In this document: piece after piece, positions 52,459-61,136 of the stretch
How positions within the stretch are numbered: position 1 is the stretch's first letter
Layout of the letters: every line of letters begins with the position of its first letter
Assembly: GCF_047785965.1 (NCBI RefSeq)
Contig: NZ_JBLOBF010000004.1
Coordinates: 1-64,000 of the forward strand
DNA from: Caldisericum exile_A
GTDB taxonomy: Bacteria > Caldisericota > Caldisericia > Caldisericales > Caldisericaceae
Reading direction: 5' to 3'
Length of the DNA: 64,000 nt
Made by a program: the position numbers and the translations under genes
Notes under the pieces: model-generated
Told to the model about the DNA's origin: nothing
The model's database searches: none
Seen by the model: the letters and a program-made list of their open reading frames with translations, nothing else

Positions 52459-53008
52459 CCTCAAAGATCAAATTACTTTTGGAGAACCAGTACTCGATAG
52501 GTTTTTTAATGGTTATTCACCACACGAATATCTCCTTGTGAGATTTGCAAATAAGGTTGGATTTATAACTGTATCAAATCTTTTTACTGTTGTTACTAAG
52601 GCTTCTGTTCCTAATGCAACAGAGCGAATGCTTTCAAAAGCAGAGGATATCTGGATTAAAGATATACAAGATGAAATGTTTGTCTATTCCTTCAATAGTT
52701 TCTCAAGAGTACTTAAAATAGTGAGAAGAAGAATTTATGAGTCTATTTATAAAGTGAAAACTGAAAGGTATGAGACAATTGTTTCTAAGAGTCATAAATT
52801 TGTAAAGCTTATTGAGGAAGAAGAATATTTGGTTAAAGCATCTGATCTTAAAGAAGGAGATAAGTTATATGTTCATTCTCTTTCTGGTGCAAAGGTAGAG
52901 AAGGTTCTTCAAGTACAGCAAATCGAACCAAACTTTTTACATGTTTACGGTGTTTTGACAGAGGACTTTGGAGCCTTCGTAAATGGAATTTTTGGAAAGT
53001 CTTACTAA
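52451..53008 (+). CDS. Stand-alone Hint-domain (intein-like) protein
   Basis: In this 185-residue protein, residues 52-141 read like an N-terminal Hint domain. S52 is followed by VPNATERMLSKAEDIWIKDI, MFVYSFN, a KVKTERYETIVSKSHKFVKL block (S-x-x-H in the block-B position) and YLVKASDLKEGDKLYV. The end, LHVYGVLTEDFGAFVNGIFG then KSY, resembles intein blocks F/G, but the usual terminal His-Asn is missing. Residues 1-51 match nothing I know. The ATG has an ideal AGGAGG and overlaps the fused ferredoxin-flavoprotein gene by 8 nt, so it belongs to the operon. Function unknown; the Hint reading is by motif and should be tested. Confidence 0.6.
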   Translation: MINLKDQITFGEPVLDRFFNGYSPHEYLLVRFANKVGFITVSNLFTVVTKASVPNATERMLSKAEDIWIKDIQDEMFVYSFNSFSRVLKIVRRRIYESIYKVKTERYETIVSKSHKFVKLIEEEEYLVKASDLKEGDKLYVHSLSGAKVEKVLQVQQIEPNFLHVYGVLTEDFGAFVNGIFGKSY

Positions 53009-53015
53009 TTTTTTA

Positions 53016-53042
53016 AAAAGGGGGCTTTTGCCCCCTTTTATT
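53016..53042. terminator. Terminator of the MBX-like operon (bidirectional)
   Basis: A 10-bp perfect stem, AAAAGGGGGC with GCCCCCTTTT and a TTTT loop, lies 8 nt past the Hint gene stop and ends at the convergent rlmH stop. The A/T ends make it usable from both strands. Confidence 0.85.
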
Positions 53043-53457
53043 TGTGGTACTTCTCATTATTTATTATTGTAAATGCGCGGTAAATTTGTTCTAAAAGTAT
53101 TACCCTTACAAGTTCGTGAGGAAAAGTAAGTTTTGAAAGGCTTAAAGTAAAATCAGCTTTTCCTTTTATTTCATTTGAGAATCCTTCTGATCCACCAATA
53201 AAAAATGCTATATCCTTATTTTGACTTGAAAGTAATTTTTGTATTAATTGTGACAATTCGGTAGATGTGAGCTCTTTACCCTTTTCATCAAGAACGATAT
53301 TGTAATGTTCTTTTGAAATTAGTTTTTTAAGCTTTTCCTCTGTTACTTCATAAACTTCTATTGGAATGTAATACTTTATCCTTTCAAGATAATCAAGTGT
53401 CCCAAGTTTATTGTATTCTTTTTTCAGTTTATCTACTGCATATATCTTAATTTTCAT
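53038..53457 (-). CDS. rlmH: 23S rRNA (pseudouridine1915-N3) methyltransferase
   Basis: This 139-residue SPOUT methyltransferase has LDEKGKELTSTELSQLI, the SAM-binding FFIGGSEGFSNEIK and the knot segment LTFPHELVRVILLEQIYRAF. The invariant end is EKYHK. It methylates pseudouridine 1915 in helix 69 of 23S rRNA. There is no SD; TATACT on the minus strand ends exactly 6 nt before the ATG, so it is probably leaderless. It is divergent from folP. Confidence 0.93.
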   Translation of the reverse strand: MKIKIYAVDKLKKEYNKLGTLDYLERIKYYIPIEVYEVTEEKLKKLISKEHYNIVLDEKGKELTSTELSQLIQKLLSSQNKDIAFFIGGSEGFSNEIKGKADFTLSLSKLTFPHELVRVILLEQIYRAFTIINNEKYHK

Positions 53458-53501
53458 ATTTTAAGTATAATTGAATGTGAAAAATAAGAAAGGAGATCCA
53501 T

Positions 53502-54698
53502 TTGATTTTAAGAAAGATTGATTTTTCTTATTTGGAAAATGAGCTTGAAAATGTAAAGGTTGACCGTGCTGTTTTTAACCTATTTAAAGAAAAAAGCCAA
53601 ATTCTATTGTTTAAAATTTATAACCTTGATGCAAGAGGTGCAAATATCCTTAAACAAGAGTTTCTTAGCGCAGGCGGTGATGTTGCAATCTCAAGAGAGG
53701 TTGCAAGCTTTAGAACAGAAAAATCAGATGCAATACTAATTGGAACAAAAAGAGTATATAAGAGAATCATTGAAAAACTTTCTTATATGCCCTATTTTGG
53801 GTTAAAGGATGTAAGGATGTCGTTAGAAAAGTATTTAGAAAATACTCCACTTCCTATTTTTGAAATAAGAGGAAAAACATTTGATTTTAACAGTGACAAA
53901 TTTGTAATGGGAATTTTGAATGTGACTCCTGACTCCTTTTCTGATGGTGGAAAATTTCTGAATGTTGAGGACGCCTTGAAACATGCAGAAAAAATGGTTG
54001 CTGAAGGTGTGGACATCGTTGATGTAGGTGGTGAATCTACTCGTCCTTACTCTGAAAGCGTTTCTGTTGATGAAGAATTGAGGCGAGTAATTCCGGTAAT
54101 TGAAGCCATAAGAAAAGAATTTCCAAGCATCCCTATATCCATAGACACTTATAAATCAAAGGTTGCAGAAGAATCTATAAATGTTGGTGCAGATATAATT
54201 AATGATATAAGCGGTTTGAGATTTGATCCTTTAATGATCGATGTTGCGAAAAGATACAATGTGCCTGTTATTACAATGCACATAAAAGGCACTCCCAAAG
54301 ATATGCAAAGAAATCCTCATTATGATGATCTTATGAAGGAACTTCTTGAATATTTTGAGGAAAGGATAAATTTCCTAAGTTCCTTTGGTATTGATAAGAT
54401 TATCATTGACCCTGGAATCGGTTTTGGAAAGACAAAAGAACACAACCTTGAAATACTCAATAAACTTCACGAATTTACGATCTTTAATAAACCAATCCTT
54501 GTAGGACTTTCAAGGAAGTCTTTTATTGGTTTTACGCTTGATAATAGACCCGTAGATGACAGGCTCTATGGAACGCTTGCATCAAATATGTTTTCACTCA
54601 TCAAAGGTGCTTCAATTTTGAGGGTACATGATGTTTTGCCCCATAAAGACATGATACGTATGTATAGGGCAATAATAAGCGAGGGGAAAGGGGGATAA
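53502..54698 (+). CDS. folP: Dihydropteroate synthase with N-terminal extension
   Basis: The C-terminal 265 residues form a full DHPS TIM barrel: VMGILNVTPDSFSDGGKF, GVDIVDVGGESTRPYSE, PISIDTYKSKVAEESI, GADIINDISGL, ITMHIKGTPKDMQ, DPGIGFGKTKEHN and the sulfa-loop region VGLSRKSFIG. It joins pterin pyrophosphate to p-aminobenzoate in folate synthesis. About 130 extra N-terminal residues (ARGANILKQEFLSAGGDVAI) form an alpha/beta domain of the kind seen in some thermophile and clostridial DHPS. The start is TTG with AAGGAG 8-9 nt upstream. It is the first of a run with folK. Confidence 0.93.
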   Translation: MILRKIDFSYLENELENVKVDRAVFNLFKEKSQILLFKIYNLDARGANILKQEFLSAGGDVAISREVASFRTEKSDAILIGTKRVYKRIIEKLSYMPYFGLKDVRMSLEKYLENTPLPIFEIRGKTFDFNSDKFVMGILNVTPDSFSDGGKFLNVEDALKHAEKMVAEGVDIVDVGGESTRPYSESVSVDEELRRVIPVIEAIRKEFPSIPISIDTYKSKVAEESINVGADIINDISGLRFDPLMIDVAKRYNVPVITMHIKGTPKDMQRNPHYDDLMKELLEYFEERINFLSSFGIDKIIIDPGIGFGKTKEHNLEILNKLHEFTIFNKPILVGLSRKSFIGFTLDNRPVDDRLYGTLASNMFSLIKGASILRVHDVLPHKDMIRMYRAIISEGKGG

Positions 54699-54701
54699 TA
54701 G

Positions 54702-56510
54702 ATGAAAAAGTTTTTTTTGTTTTTTTTGGTTGTTTCAATAATTTTTTCATTCAGGGCAGATGCTTTTGCAAAGGACTATTACTTTCCAAAAGTAAATGTA
54801 ACAGTGCATATAAATAGTGATGGAAGTTTTGATTTTGAAGAGGCTCGCACGTATAAATTTGATGGTTCTTTTCACTGGGCTACATACACTTTGCCAAAAC
54901 AAGGATTTGAACGCATTGAAAATTTTTCTATAAGTGATGAAAGTGGTCCCTATAAGCTAACAGTAGGTGAAACGAATACACCAGGAACATACATTTTTCA
55001 AGATCAAGGGAATTCGTACTTTGCAAAATTTTTCTACGATGCCAAAAATACAGCAAAGACATTTATATTTAGGTACAAGGTTATTGGTGGAATAAAGGTT
55101 TATAAAGATGTTGCAGATTTTTATTGGCAATTAATAGGTTCAGGTTGGGATAAAAAAACTTTAAACTTTGATGGCTTTGTGTATTTACCCAAAACAGTAA
55201 ACGGGGATGAGATAAAGGTTTTTGGGCACGGTCCTTTAAATGGTGTTGTTGAGCGTATTGATGGATCAGGCGCTCATTTTAACGCAACAAATGTTCCACC
55301 CAATACATTTATTGAAGCAAGAGTTTTATTTCCTCCTTACATTCTCACCGATGCAAAAGTTATACCTCAAGAAAAATTAAATAGTATAATGCAGGAAGAA
55401 CTTGCTGAGGCGGTGCGAACTGAAGCATTAAAATCAAAGATAAGAACAGGTATTATTGTATTCTTTGGCATGTGGGTTTTATTCCTTGTTATATATCTTT
55501 TTCTATTTTTTACTTTTGGGAAAGAGCCTGTATCTAAAAAGGATATTATTTATATGAGGGAAATACCTGAGGATTTATCTCCAGCAATTGTTGGCTATCT
55601 TTTGCGATTCGAAAACGTTCTTCCTGATGATCTAACTGCTACAATTCTTTACCTTGTTAAAAAGGGGTATATTTCCCTTGAGATAAAAGAAGAGGATAGA
55701 AATTTCATATTGTTTAATAAAAAAGAGCCTGTTACTTATTTTTACAAGACCAATAAAGATCCTTCAAATTTAGAAGGGCATCTTTTATTTGCCTATGATT
55801 TTCTTTTTAATGTAATTTCTGGAGGAAATAATTTTGTTTCAACAGATATGATTAAGCGATTTTCGAAAACAAGAAGTAAAGTTGCATACGATATGTTTCA
55901 AAAATTTAAAGGAATGGTCCAAGAAGAGGGAAGAAAAATGGGCTATTTTGAAAATAGAACAAAGATTATGTTTTTATATTTTGTCATGCTTGGATTTTTT
56001 TCATTCTTGTCATTTCTTGTTATTACAAAATTTGAGCTTTATTTCTTAATGTTATTTTTGTATATTTTCCTTTTTGTTTTTGCACTTTTATCTCTTACAC
56101 TTAAAAAACGTACACAACTTGGCGCTGAGAAATATGCTGAGTGGAATGGACTCAAAAAATTTTTATCAGATTTTTCTAATCTCAAAGAATATGCACCTAA
56201 TTCCATCGTAATCTGGGAAGATTATCTTGTTTATGCAACAACTTTTGGGATTGCAGAAAAAGTTTTAAAATACATAGAAATGAACATTGATAAGCTTCCA
56301 CAGGATGAATTATCAAAGAGCTACATATTCAGAGCGGGCTTTACTTCAGCGAATTTGTCTGATCTTTCATCTATACATGTCTTTACAACATCGTTAAATT
56401 CTGCAATGCAAACTTTAAGTTCAACTGCTCATACCTCAACTGGTTCAGGTGGAGGATTTTCTGGTGGAGGTGGTGGCGGTGGTGGAGGATCAGGTGGAGG
56501 AGCAGGTTAA
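54702..56510 (+). CDS. DUF2207 membrane protein
   Basis: This 602-residue predicted membrane protein has a signal peptide (about 2-23). A beta-rich extracellular DUF2207 domain follows (25-220; TVHINSDGSFDFEEARTYKF, FYWQLIGSGWDKK). A TM helix is at about 248-270, a cytoplasmic winged-helix-like part contains DLTATILYLVKKGYISLEI, two TM helices lie at 420-465, and the tail is Gly/Ser-rich. The family function is unknown. The Gly-rich tail overlaps the folK start in another frame. It sits between folP and folK, suggesting insertion into a folate operon. Confidence 0.8.
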   Translation: MKKFFLFFLVVSIIFSFRADAFAKDYYFPKVNVTVHINSDGSFDFEEARTYKFDGSFHWATYTLPKQGFERIENFSISDESGPYKLTVGETNTPGTYIFQDQGNSYFAKFFYDAKNTAKTFIFRYKVIGGIKVYKDVADFYWQLIGSGWDKKTLNFDGFVYLPKTVNGDEIKVFGHGPLNGVVERIDGSGAHFNATNVPPNTFIEARVLFPPYILTDAKVIPQEKLNSIMQEELAEAVRTEALKSKIRTGIIVFFGMWVLFLVIYLFLFFTFGKEPVSKKDIIYMREIPEDLSPAIVGYLLRFENVLPDDLTATILYLVKKGYISLEIKEEDRNFILFNKKEPVTYFYKTNKDPSNLEGHLLFAYDFLFNVISGGNNFVSTDMIKRFSKTRSKVAYDMFQKFKGMVQEEGRKMGYFENRTKIMFLYFVMLGFFSFLSFLVITKFELYFLMLFLYIFLFVFALLSLTLKKRTQLGAEKYAEWNGLKKFLSDFSNLKEYAPNSIVIWEDYLVYATTFGIAEKVLKYIEMNIDKLPQDELSKSYIFRAGFTSANLSDLSSIHVFTTSLNSAMQTLSSTAHTSTGSGGGFSGGGGGGGGGSGGGAG

Positions 56511-56976
56511 GCACAGAGTTTTTATTGCTCTCGGCTCAAATTTAGGCGACAAGCATAAGAATATTTTGGATGCAGTAAATTATCTTATTGAAGAGGGTGT
56601 GGATATAAGAAAAATTTCATCCATAATTGAAACTGCTCCTTACGGATTAACTGAGCAACCATCATTTTTAAACTGTGTTATTGAAGGCTATACGGAATTG
56701 TCTCCAAGAAAACTTCTTTTACTTCTTCTTGATATAGAAAAACGTCTTGGAAGAGTCCGCACAATTAAATGGGGACCCAGAACAATTGACCTTGATATAA
56801 TATTTTACGATGATTTGGTTATTGATGAACCGGATTTGAAAGTTCCTCATCCAGATATGAAAAATAGGATTTTTGTCTTAAAGCCTTTGGTTGAAATTGA
56901 ACCAGATTTTGTTCATCCTATTTTCAAGAAAAGTGTAAAACAACTCTTGGAAGATTTGGAGGGAAAATCAAAATGA
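56494..56976 (+). CDS. folK: HPPK, 2-amino-4-hydroxy-6-hydroxymethyldihydropteridine pyrophosphokinase
   Basis: This is a protein of about 160 residues. FIALGSNLGDKHKNILDAV, ETAPYGLTEQPSFLN, LLDIEKRLGRVRTIKWGPRT and IDLDIIFYDD (ATP/Mg site) then VPHPDMKNRIFVLKPL are canonical HPPK. It transfers pyrophosphate to the pterin used by FolP. The start is inferred as GTG at 56494 because GGAGG lies 5 nt upstream; both signals are embedded in the Gly-rich codons of the DUF2207 gene. No ATG is available nearer. Confidence 0.9.
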   Translation: MEEQVKHRVFIALGSNLGDKHKNILDAVNYLIEEGVDIRKISSIIETAPYGLTEQPSFLNCVIEGYTELSPRKLLLLLLDIEKRLGRVRTIKWGPRTIDLDIIFYDDLVIDEPDLKVPHPDMKNRIFVLKPLVEIEPDFVHPIFKKSVKQLLEDLEGKSK

Positions 56977-57734
56977 GAATTGCAACATGGAATGTTAATT
57001 CAATAAGAAGCCGATTAGAGCATGTTAAAATATTTTTGAAAGATAACAATATTGATATTTTGGGAATGCAGGAGTTAAAAACGGAGGAAAAGCATTTTCC
57101 ATTTGAGGATTTTAAATCACTTAATTATTATGTAGAAGTTTTTGGTCAAAAGGCCTACAATGGTGTCGCACTAATTTCAAGGTTTCAGTTTGAAAAAGTG
57201 GATAGAAATGTTCTTGTTGAATCAGAAGCAAGGACAATTTTAGGTGTTGTAAGAGGCATTCATATTCTCAATGTTTATTTTCCACACGGTGGCGAATATG
57301 GTTCGGAGAGATTTTTTTATAAACTTGAATTTTATCAAAAGATCAAAAACTACATTCTAAAAAACGATTTCTTAAATACAGATTTTATCCTTATGGGTGA
57401 TTTTAATGTTGCAAAGGATCCAATTGATGTATGGGACCCTGTAGCGCTTAATGGCACAATAGGTTTTATGAAAGAAGAGCGTGAAGCAATTACTGATCTT
57501 ATGAGTGTCGGTCTTATTGATGCGTTTAGGTATCTATATCCCGATGTTCAAGAGTTTACCTGGTGGGATTATACAGGTGGGAGTTTTAGAAGAAATTGGG
57601 GCATGCGTATTGATTATATTCTTATTTCAAAGAGTTTACTTCCAAAGTTAAAAAATTGCTATATTGAAAAGACATTTAGAAAGTTAGAAAAGCCTTCAGA
57701 CCACGTACCTGTAGTTTTAGAACTTTTAGATTAG
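56973..57734 (+). CDS. xthA: Exodeoxyribonuclease III / AP endonuclease
   Basis: This 253-residue EEP-fold nuclease has ATWNVNSIRSRLEHV, GMQELKTEE (metal Glu), YNGVALISR, VYFPHGG, MGDFNVAKDPIDV, WDYTGGSFRRNWGMRIDYIL and the final SDHVPVVLEL. It cleaves abasic sites in base-excision repair and could act after the OGG-type glycosylase at 22.3 kb. It overlaps the folK stop (ATGA). Confidence 0.93.
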   Translation: MRIATWNVNSIRSRLEHVKIFLKDNNIDILGMQELKTEEKHFPFEDFKSLNYYVEVFGQKAYNGVALISRFQFEKVDRNVLVESEARTILGVVRGIHILNVYFPHGGEYGSERFFYKLEFYQKIKNYILKNDFLNTDFILMGDFNVAKDPIDVWDPVALNGTIGFMKEEREAITDLMSVGLIDAFRYLYPDVQEFTWWDYTGGSFRRNWGMRIDYILISKSLLPKLKNCYIEKTFRKLEKPSDHVPVVLELLD

Positions 57735-57749
57735 AAAGGAGAGTTCCTT

Positions 57750-58514
57750 ATGTACGAAAAAGATTTTATAGTTGAACTTGCAAAGAAGACTGGTGAAATA
57801 ATTAGAAATAATTTTAGAAAACACCTGGATGTGGAATATAAAGGGCCAAGGGATCTTGTTACAAATGTCGATAAGTATATTGATAACTTTGTGCGAGATA
57901 GTATTTTGAAAGCTTATCCAAGCTATGGAATTATCACCGAGGAAAACAAAGACTTGAATGAATTATCAAATAAAAAATTTATAATTGATCCTCTCGATGG
58001 AACTACAAATTTTGTTAAAGGCTATCCTCAGGTTGCAGTTTCTATTGCTTTTATGGAGGATTCTGAAATTACTTTCGGTGTTGTATATAATCCAATCCTT
58101 GAGGAATTATTTATAGGAGAGTTAGGACATGGTGCACTATTAAACTATAAACCAATTAAAGTTTCAAAAACTTCTGAATTTGAGGATGCTTTAATTGCAA
58201 CAGGGTTTGTATATAAAGAGAGAAATGAAAAAACTTACAAGAGTTTTGAAAATATTCTTGAAGGTGCATTGTCTTTACGTTGCGATGGAAGTGCAGCACT
58301 TGACCTTTCCCATGTTGCAATGGGTATCTTTGATGGATACTATCAAAAGGGTATTCATATATGGGATATTGCTGCTGGTTCGCTCATTGTCAAGGAAGCA
58401 GGCGGAAGAGTTTCGACTTTTGATGGTAATACAAGTTTTCTTGAGGCAGACGAAATTCTTGCAACAAATGGAATTCTTCACGAAAGATTGATTCAATTTA
58501 TAAACGGAGCTTAA
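57750..58514 (+). CDS. suhB: Inositol monophosphatase family protein
   Basis: This 254-residue phosphatase has ITEEN (metal Glu), IDPLDGTTNFVKGYPQVAVS (motif A), a SAALDLSHVAMGIFDGYYQK segment and IWDIAAGSLIVKEAGG (motif B). Substrates in this family include inositol phosphates, fructose-1,6-bisphosphate and PAP. In thermophiles some are bifunctional IMPase/FBPase, so the natural substrate is open. AAAGGAG lies 8 nt before the ATG. Confidence 0.88.
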   Translation: MYEKDFIVELAKKTGEIIRNNFRKHLDVEYKGPRDLVTNVDKYIDNFVRDSILKAYPSYGIITEENKDLNELSNKKFIIDPLDGTTNFVKGYPQVAVSIAFMEDSEITFGVVYNPILEELFIGELGHGALLNYKPIKVSKTSEFEDALIATGFVYKERNEKTYKSFENILEGALSLRCDGSAALDLSHVAMGIFDGYYQKGIHIWDIAAGSLIVKEAGGRVSTFDGNTSFLEADEILATNGILHERLIQFINGA

Positions 58515-59344
58515 GTCTTACCGAAAATTCCTACTCCTATCCACTCAGGTCCTGCATAAACTCCTATAACTGCACCACAAAGCATTTTCTCAATTGGGAC
58601 ATTAACGCTCTCCTTTAGCTTTTCTTCAAACTCTTTTACATCGCTATTTATTCCGTGAATTATCGCAAGTCTATCAATGCCTTTGGTATCACTGATTTCT
58701 TTAACAAATTTGAGAAGCACATCTTTTGCCTTATTCAAGGATCTTGCAACACTTTCTATTTTCACTTCGCCATTTGTAAAAGATAAAATTGGTTTTATAT
58801 TTAGTATATCTCCGAGCAATCCCCCGGCTTTGCTGAGTCTTCCACCTTCAACAAGATATTTTAAGTGATATAAAACAAATCTATTGTAAATTCTATTTAC
58901 TGCATTAACTGTTTCCTTATAAACTTCCTCAAATGGAAGGCCTTTTTCAATTAGTGAAAGTGCAAACTCTGCCAAAAATCTAAGAGAAAATGTTGTGCTC
59001 ATTGAGTCTACAATTCGAATCTTGTTGGTTTTGAGTAATTCTATTGCAACTCTTGCAGAATTTATTGTCCCAGAAATCTTTTGGGAAAGATGAATTGAAA
59101 TTATTTCGTGCCCTTCATCAATGAGAGGTTTGTATACTTCCATGAAATCCTGTGGGGAGGGTTGTGAAGTTTTGGGAAGCTCAGTTGATGAGGTAAGTCT
59201 TCTATAAAATTCCTCTACAGATATATCTGTTTCTTTAAATTCCTCATTTCCAAACCTTACTTTAAGTGGTACAACTTTTATATCGTACTTTTCTATGATT
59301 TCCTGTGGTATATAACCTGTTGAGTCAACGACTGTTTTAATCAT
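58511..59344 (-). CDS. DegV-family fatty-acid-binding protein
   Basis: This 277-residue protein begins IKTVVDSTGYIPQEIIEKYD and has PKTSQPSPQDF, IHLSQKISGTINSA, VDSMSTTFSLRFLAEFALSL and FVLYHLKYLVEGGRLSKAGG. All are typical DegV landmarks. DegV/FakB proteins bind fatty acids and present them to the FakA kinase. No fakA is nearby, so the role is inferred from family only. It converges with suhB (4-nt overlap). GGAGG precedes the ATG. Confidence 0.9.
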   Translation of the reverse strand: MIKTVVDSTGYIPQEIIEKYDIKVVPLKVRFGNEEFKETDISVEEFYRRLTSSTELPKTSQPSPQDFMEVYKPLIDEGHEIISIHLSQKISGTINSARVAIELLKTNKIRIVDSMSTTFSLRFLAEFALSLIEKGLPFEEVYKETVNAVNRIYNRFVLYHLKYLVEGGRLSKAGGLLGDILNIKPILSFTNGEVKIESVARSLNKAKDVLLKFVKEISDTKGIDRLAIIHGINSDVKEFEEKLKESVNVPIEKMLCGAVIGVYAGPEWIGVGIFGKT

Positions 59345-59509
59345 ATTAACCTCCTATGCTCAATTATATAGAAATTCACACTAAATTCACAAAAAACAAT
59401 AAAATAATTTTATGAAATTTTAAACGTATAAGGATTTGTAAAGTGTTTTTACTACACTTGTTATTTTCTTAGAAATATGCTAAACTAAAGAGTTTAGGAA
59501 GGTGATGAG

Positions 59510-60172
59510 ATGAAAATAAAAACATTAAATGGAGCCTTAATGTTTGCAAAAAATGTAATAAAAAAATATTTTGGTGAAAGTGTTTTAAAGGTGGTCCCGA
59601 TAGAAAAAAATGCAGCAATTTTAGAGACCAAATATTCGTTATTTTTACTCTATTTTGTTGAGGATGTTGATAAAAGTTTTAGGCAAGCTTTTCCAGAAAT
59701 TGCAAGACAGATTATGTGGGACGAAGGGATAAAAATAAGTAAGAAAGTGATTCTTGATTTTTTAAATAAACCAAACCCTGAGCATAAGAAACTTTCAGTC
59801 CTTATTGTTCTCCCAACAAGAGATATGTATCAAATTTCACCGTCATCTTTAGTGAATTTTTGTGAACTTGCGCGCCTTGAGGTTGAGGATAACGGGGTTT
59901 ATTATTTCTTCCCGACTATTTTCCTCAAGAAGATTGAAGGTAATATTACACAGAAGGAAACGCGAACAAAAAATAAGCTTTCTTTAATTTCGCAAATAAA
60001 CTCTTTGGATGATTTTGACTCAGAAGATCTTGAGCAAACAGCATCTTTTAAGGATTTTGATGTTGATTTTCTTGGAGAAATTGTAAGAAGTTTGCGAAGC
60101 ATTGAAGAAAGACTTGAGTCAATTGAAAAATTGCTTAAGGAGAGGAATGGTTATGGTAGAAAAAATAGTTAA
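59510..60172 (+). CDS. Protein of unknown function with C-terminal coiled-coil
   Basis: I do not recognise this 220-residue soluble protein. Residues 1-150 look globular alpha/beta, with no catalytic motif I can name. Residues 155-190 are acidic and low in hydrophobics (LDDFDSEDLEQ). The last 30 form a short coiled-coil (EIVRSLRSIEERLESIEKLL). It has an AAGGTGATG SD. The following 3D-domain gene starts within its last codons, so the two are co-expressed with ksgA. Confidence 0.6.
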   Translation: MKIKTLNGALMFAKNVIKKYFGESVLKVVPIEKNAAILETKYSLFLLYFVEDVDKSFRQAFPEIARQIMWDEGIKISKKVILDFLNKPNPEHKKLSVLIVLPTRDMYQISPSSLVNFCELARLEVEDNGVYYFFPTIFLKKIEGNITQKETRTKNKLSLISQINSLDDFDSEDLEQTASFKDFDVDFLGEIVRSLRSIEERLESIEKLLKERNGYGRKNS

Positions 60173-61136
60173 AACTTTAATTATAGTAATATTTCTTACT
60201 TTTGTCTTCCTATTTTCTTTTGGACATGTTTATACAATAACTGATACAGCAGACTATAAGATTTACCAGGTTCTTTCTTTCAAGGAACTCACCGTATCAG
60301 AAGTTTTATCGAAGGCGCATTTGACAACACGCCCCGAAGATATTGTTGTACCCAATTTAAATGAGTCTTTCGATTCCGGGAAAATAACAATTATGCGATC
60401 TCGTCCTATTGAAGTTACTATTGATAAGCAAACAAAAATTTATTATACAACTAAGGTAGTTGTTTCTGATTTCCTTGAAAGCATTGGCATTACGTTGGGA
60501 GACAAAGATTACATTAGTATTCCTCTTAACTCTGAGCTAAACTCAAACAAACTTATTATTAAGAGGTATCAAGAAAAAGAAAAAATTGTAAAGGTAAACA
60601 TACCATACAAAACTATTTATGTAAAGGATCCAATGGTTGCAAGTGGTATGATTTATTTAAAGCAAGATGGAGAAAATGGCGTAAAAGAACTCCATTATAA
60701 GGAGATTTATTTTGGTGGCGATAAAATAAGAGAAGATTTTATTTATGAAAAAATTACAAAAATGCCTATTACTAAAACCTATGTTGAGGGCACAGCGAAT
60801 CCGCCCAAAGAATATGTTAAGTCCTTTGATGCTATTGCAACTGCTTACTCACCAACTATTGGAGAAACAGATTCCAACCCTTGGATGACTGCATCAGGCT
60901 TACGAAGCAGCTTTGGTATTGTTGCAGTTGACCCTACAGTTATTCCTATGGGAACTCTCCTTTATGTTGAAGGTTATGGCTATGCTATTGCAGGTGATAC
61001 GGGAGGCGCTATTAAAGGGAATAGAATAGATGTTTTTTTCTATTATCCCTATGAGGCAAGTAGGTGGGGTGTAAGAAAAGTAAGAGTTTATATTCTTGAT
61101 GGTAAATGGAAATTTCAAGGGAAGTTAAATTACTGA
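60153..61136 (+). CDS. YabE-like envelope protein: DUF348/G5/3D domains
   Basis: This is a protein of about 327 residues with an N-terminal TM anchor (about 5-24) and DUF348-like repeats (about 30-145; VSEVLSKAHLTTRPEDIVVP). A G5-type segment follows (about 145-230), then the C-terminal 3D domain with three conserved Asp in AVDPTVIPMGTLLYVEGYG, AIAGDTGGAIKGNRIDVFF. This is the YabE/Rpf-like layout of a murein-active autolysin. B. subtilis likewise has yabE next to ksgA. The ATG at 60153 is chosen for its AAGGAGAGG SD. Confidence 0.85.
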   Translation: MVEKIVKTLIIVIFLTFVFLFSFGHVYTITDTADYKIYQVLSFKELTVSEVLSKAHLTTRPEDIVVPNLNESFDSGKITIMRSRPIEVTIDKQTKIYYTTKVVVSDFLESIGITLGDKDYISIPLNSELNSNKLIIKRYQEKEKIVKVNIPYKTIYVKDPMVASGMIYLKQDGENGVKELHYKEIYFGGDKIREDFIYEKITKMPITKTYVEGTANPPKEYVKSFDAIATAYSPTIGETDSNPWMTASGLRSSFGIVAVDPTVIPMGTLLYVEGYGYAIAGDTGGAIKGNRIDVFFYYPYEASRWGVRKVRVYILDGKWKFQGKLNY

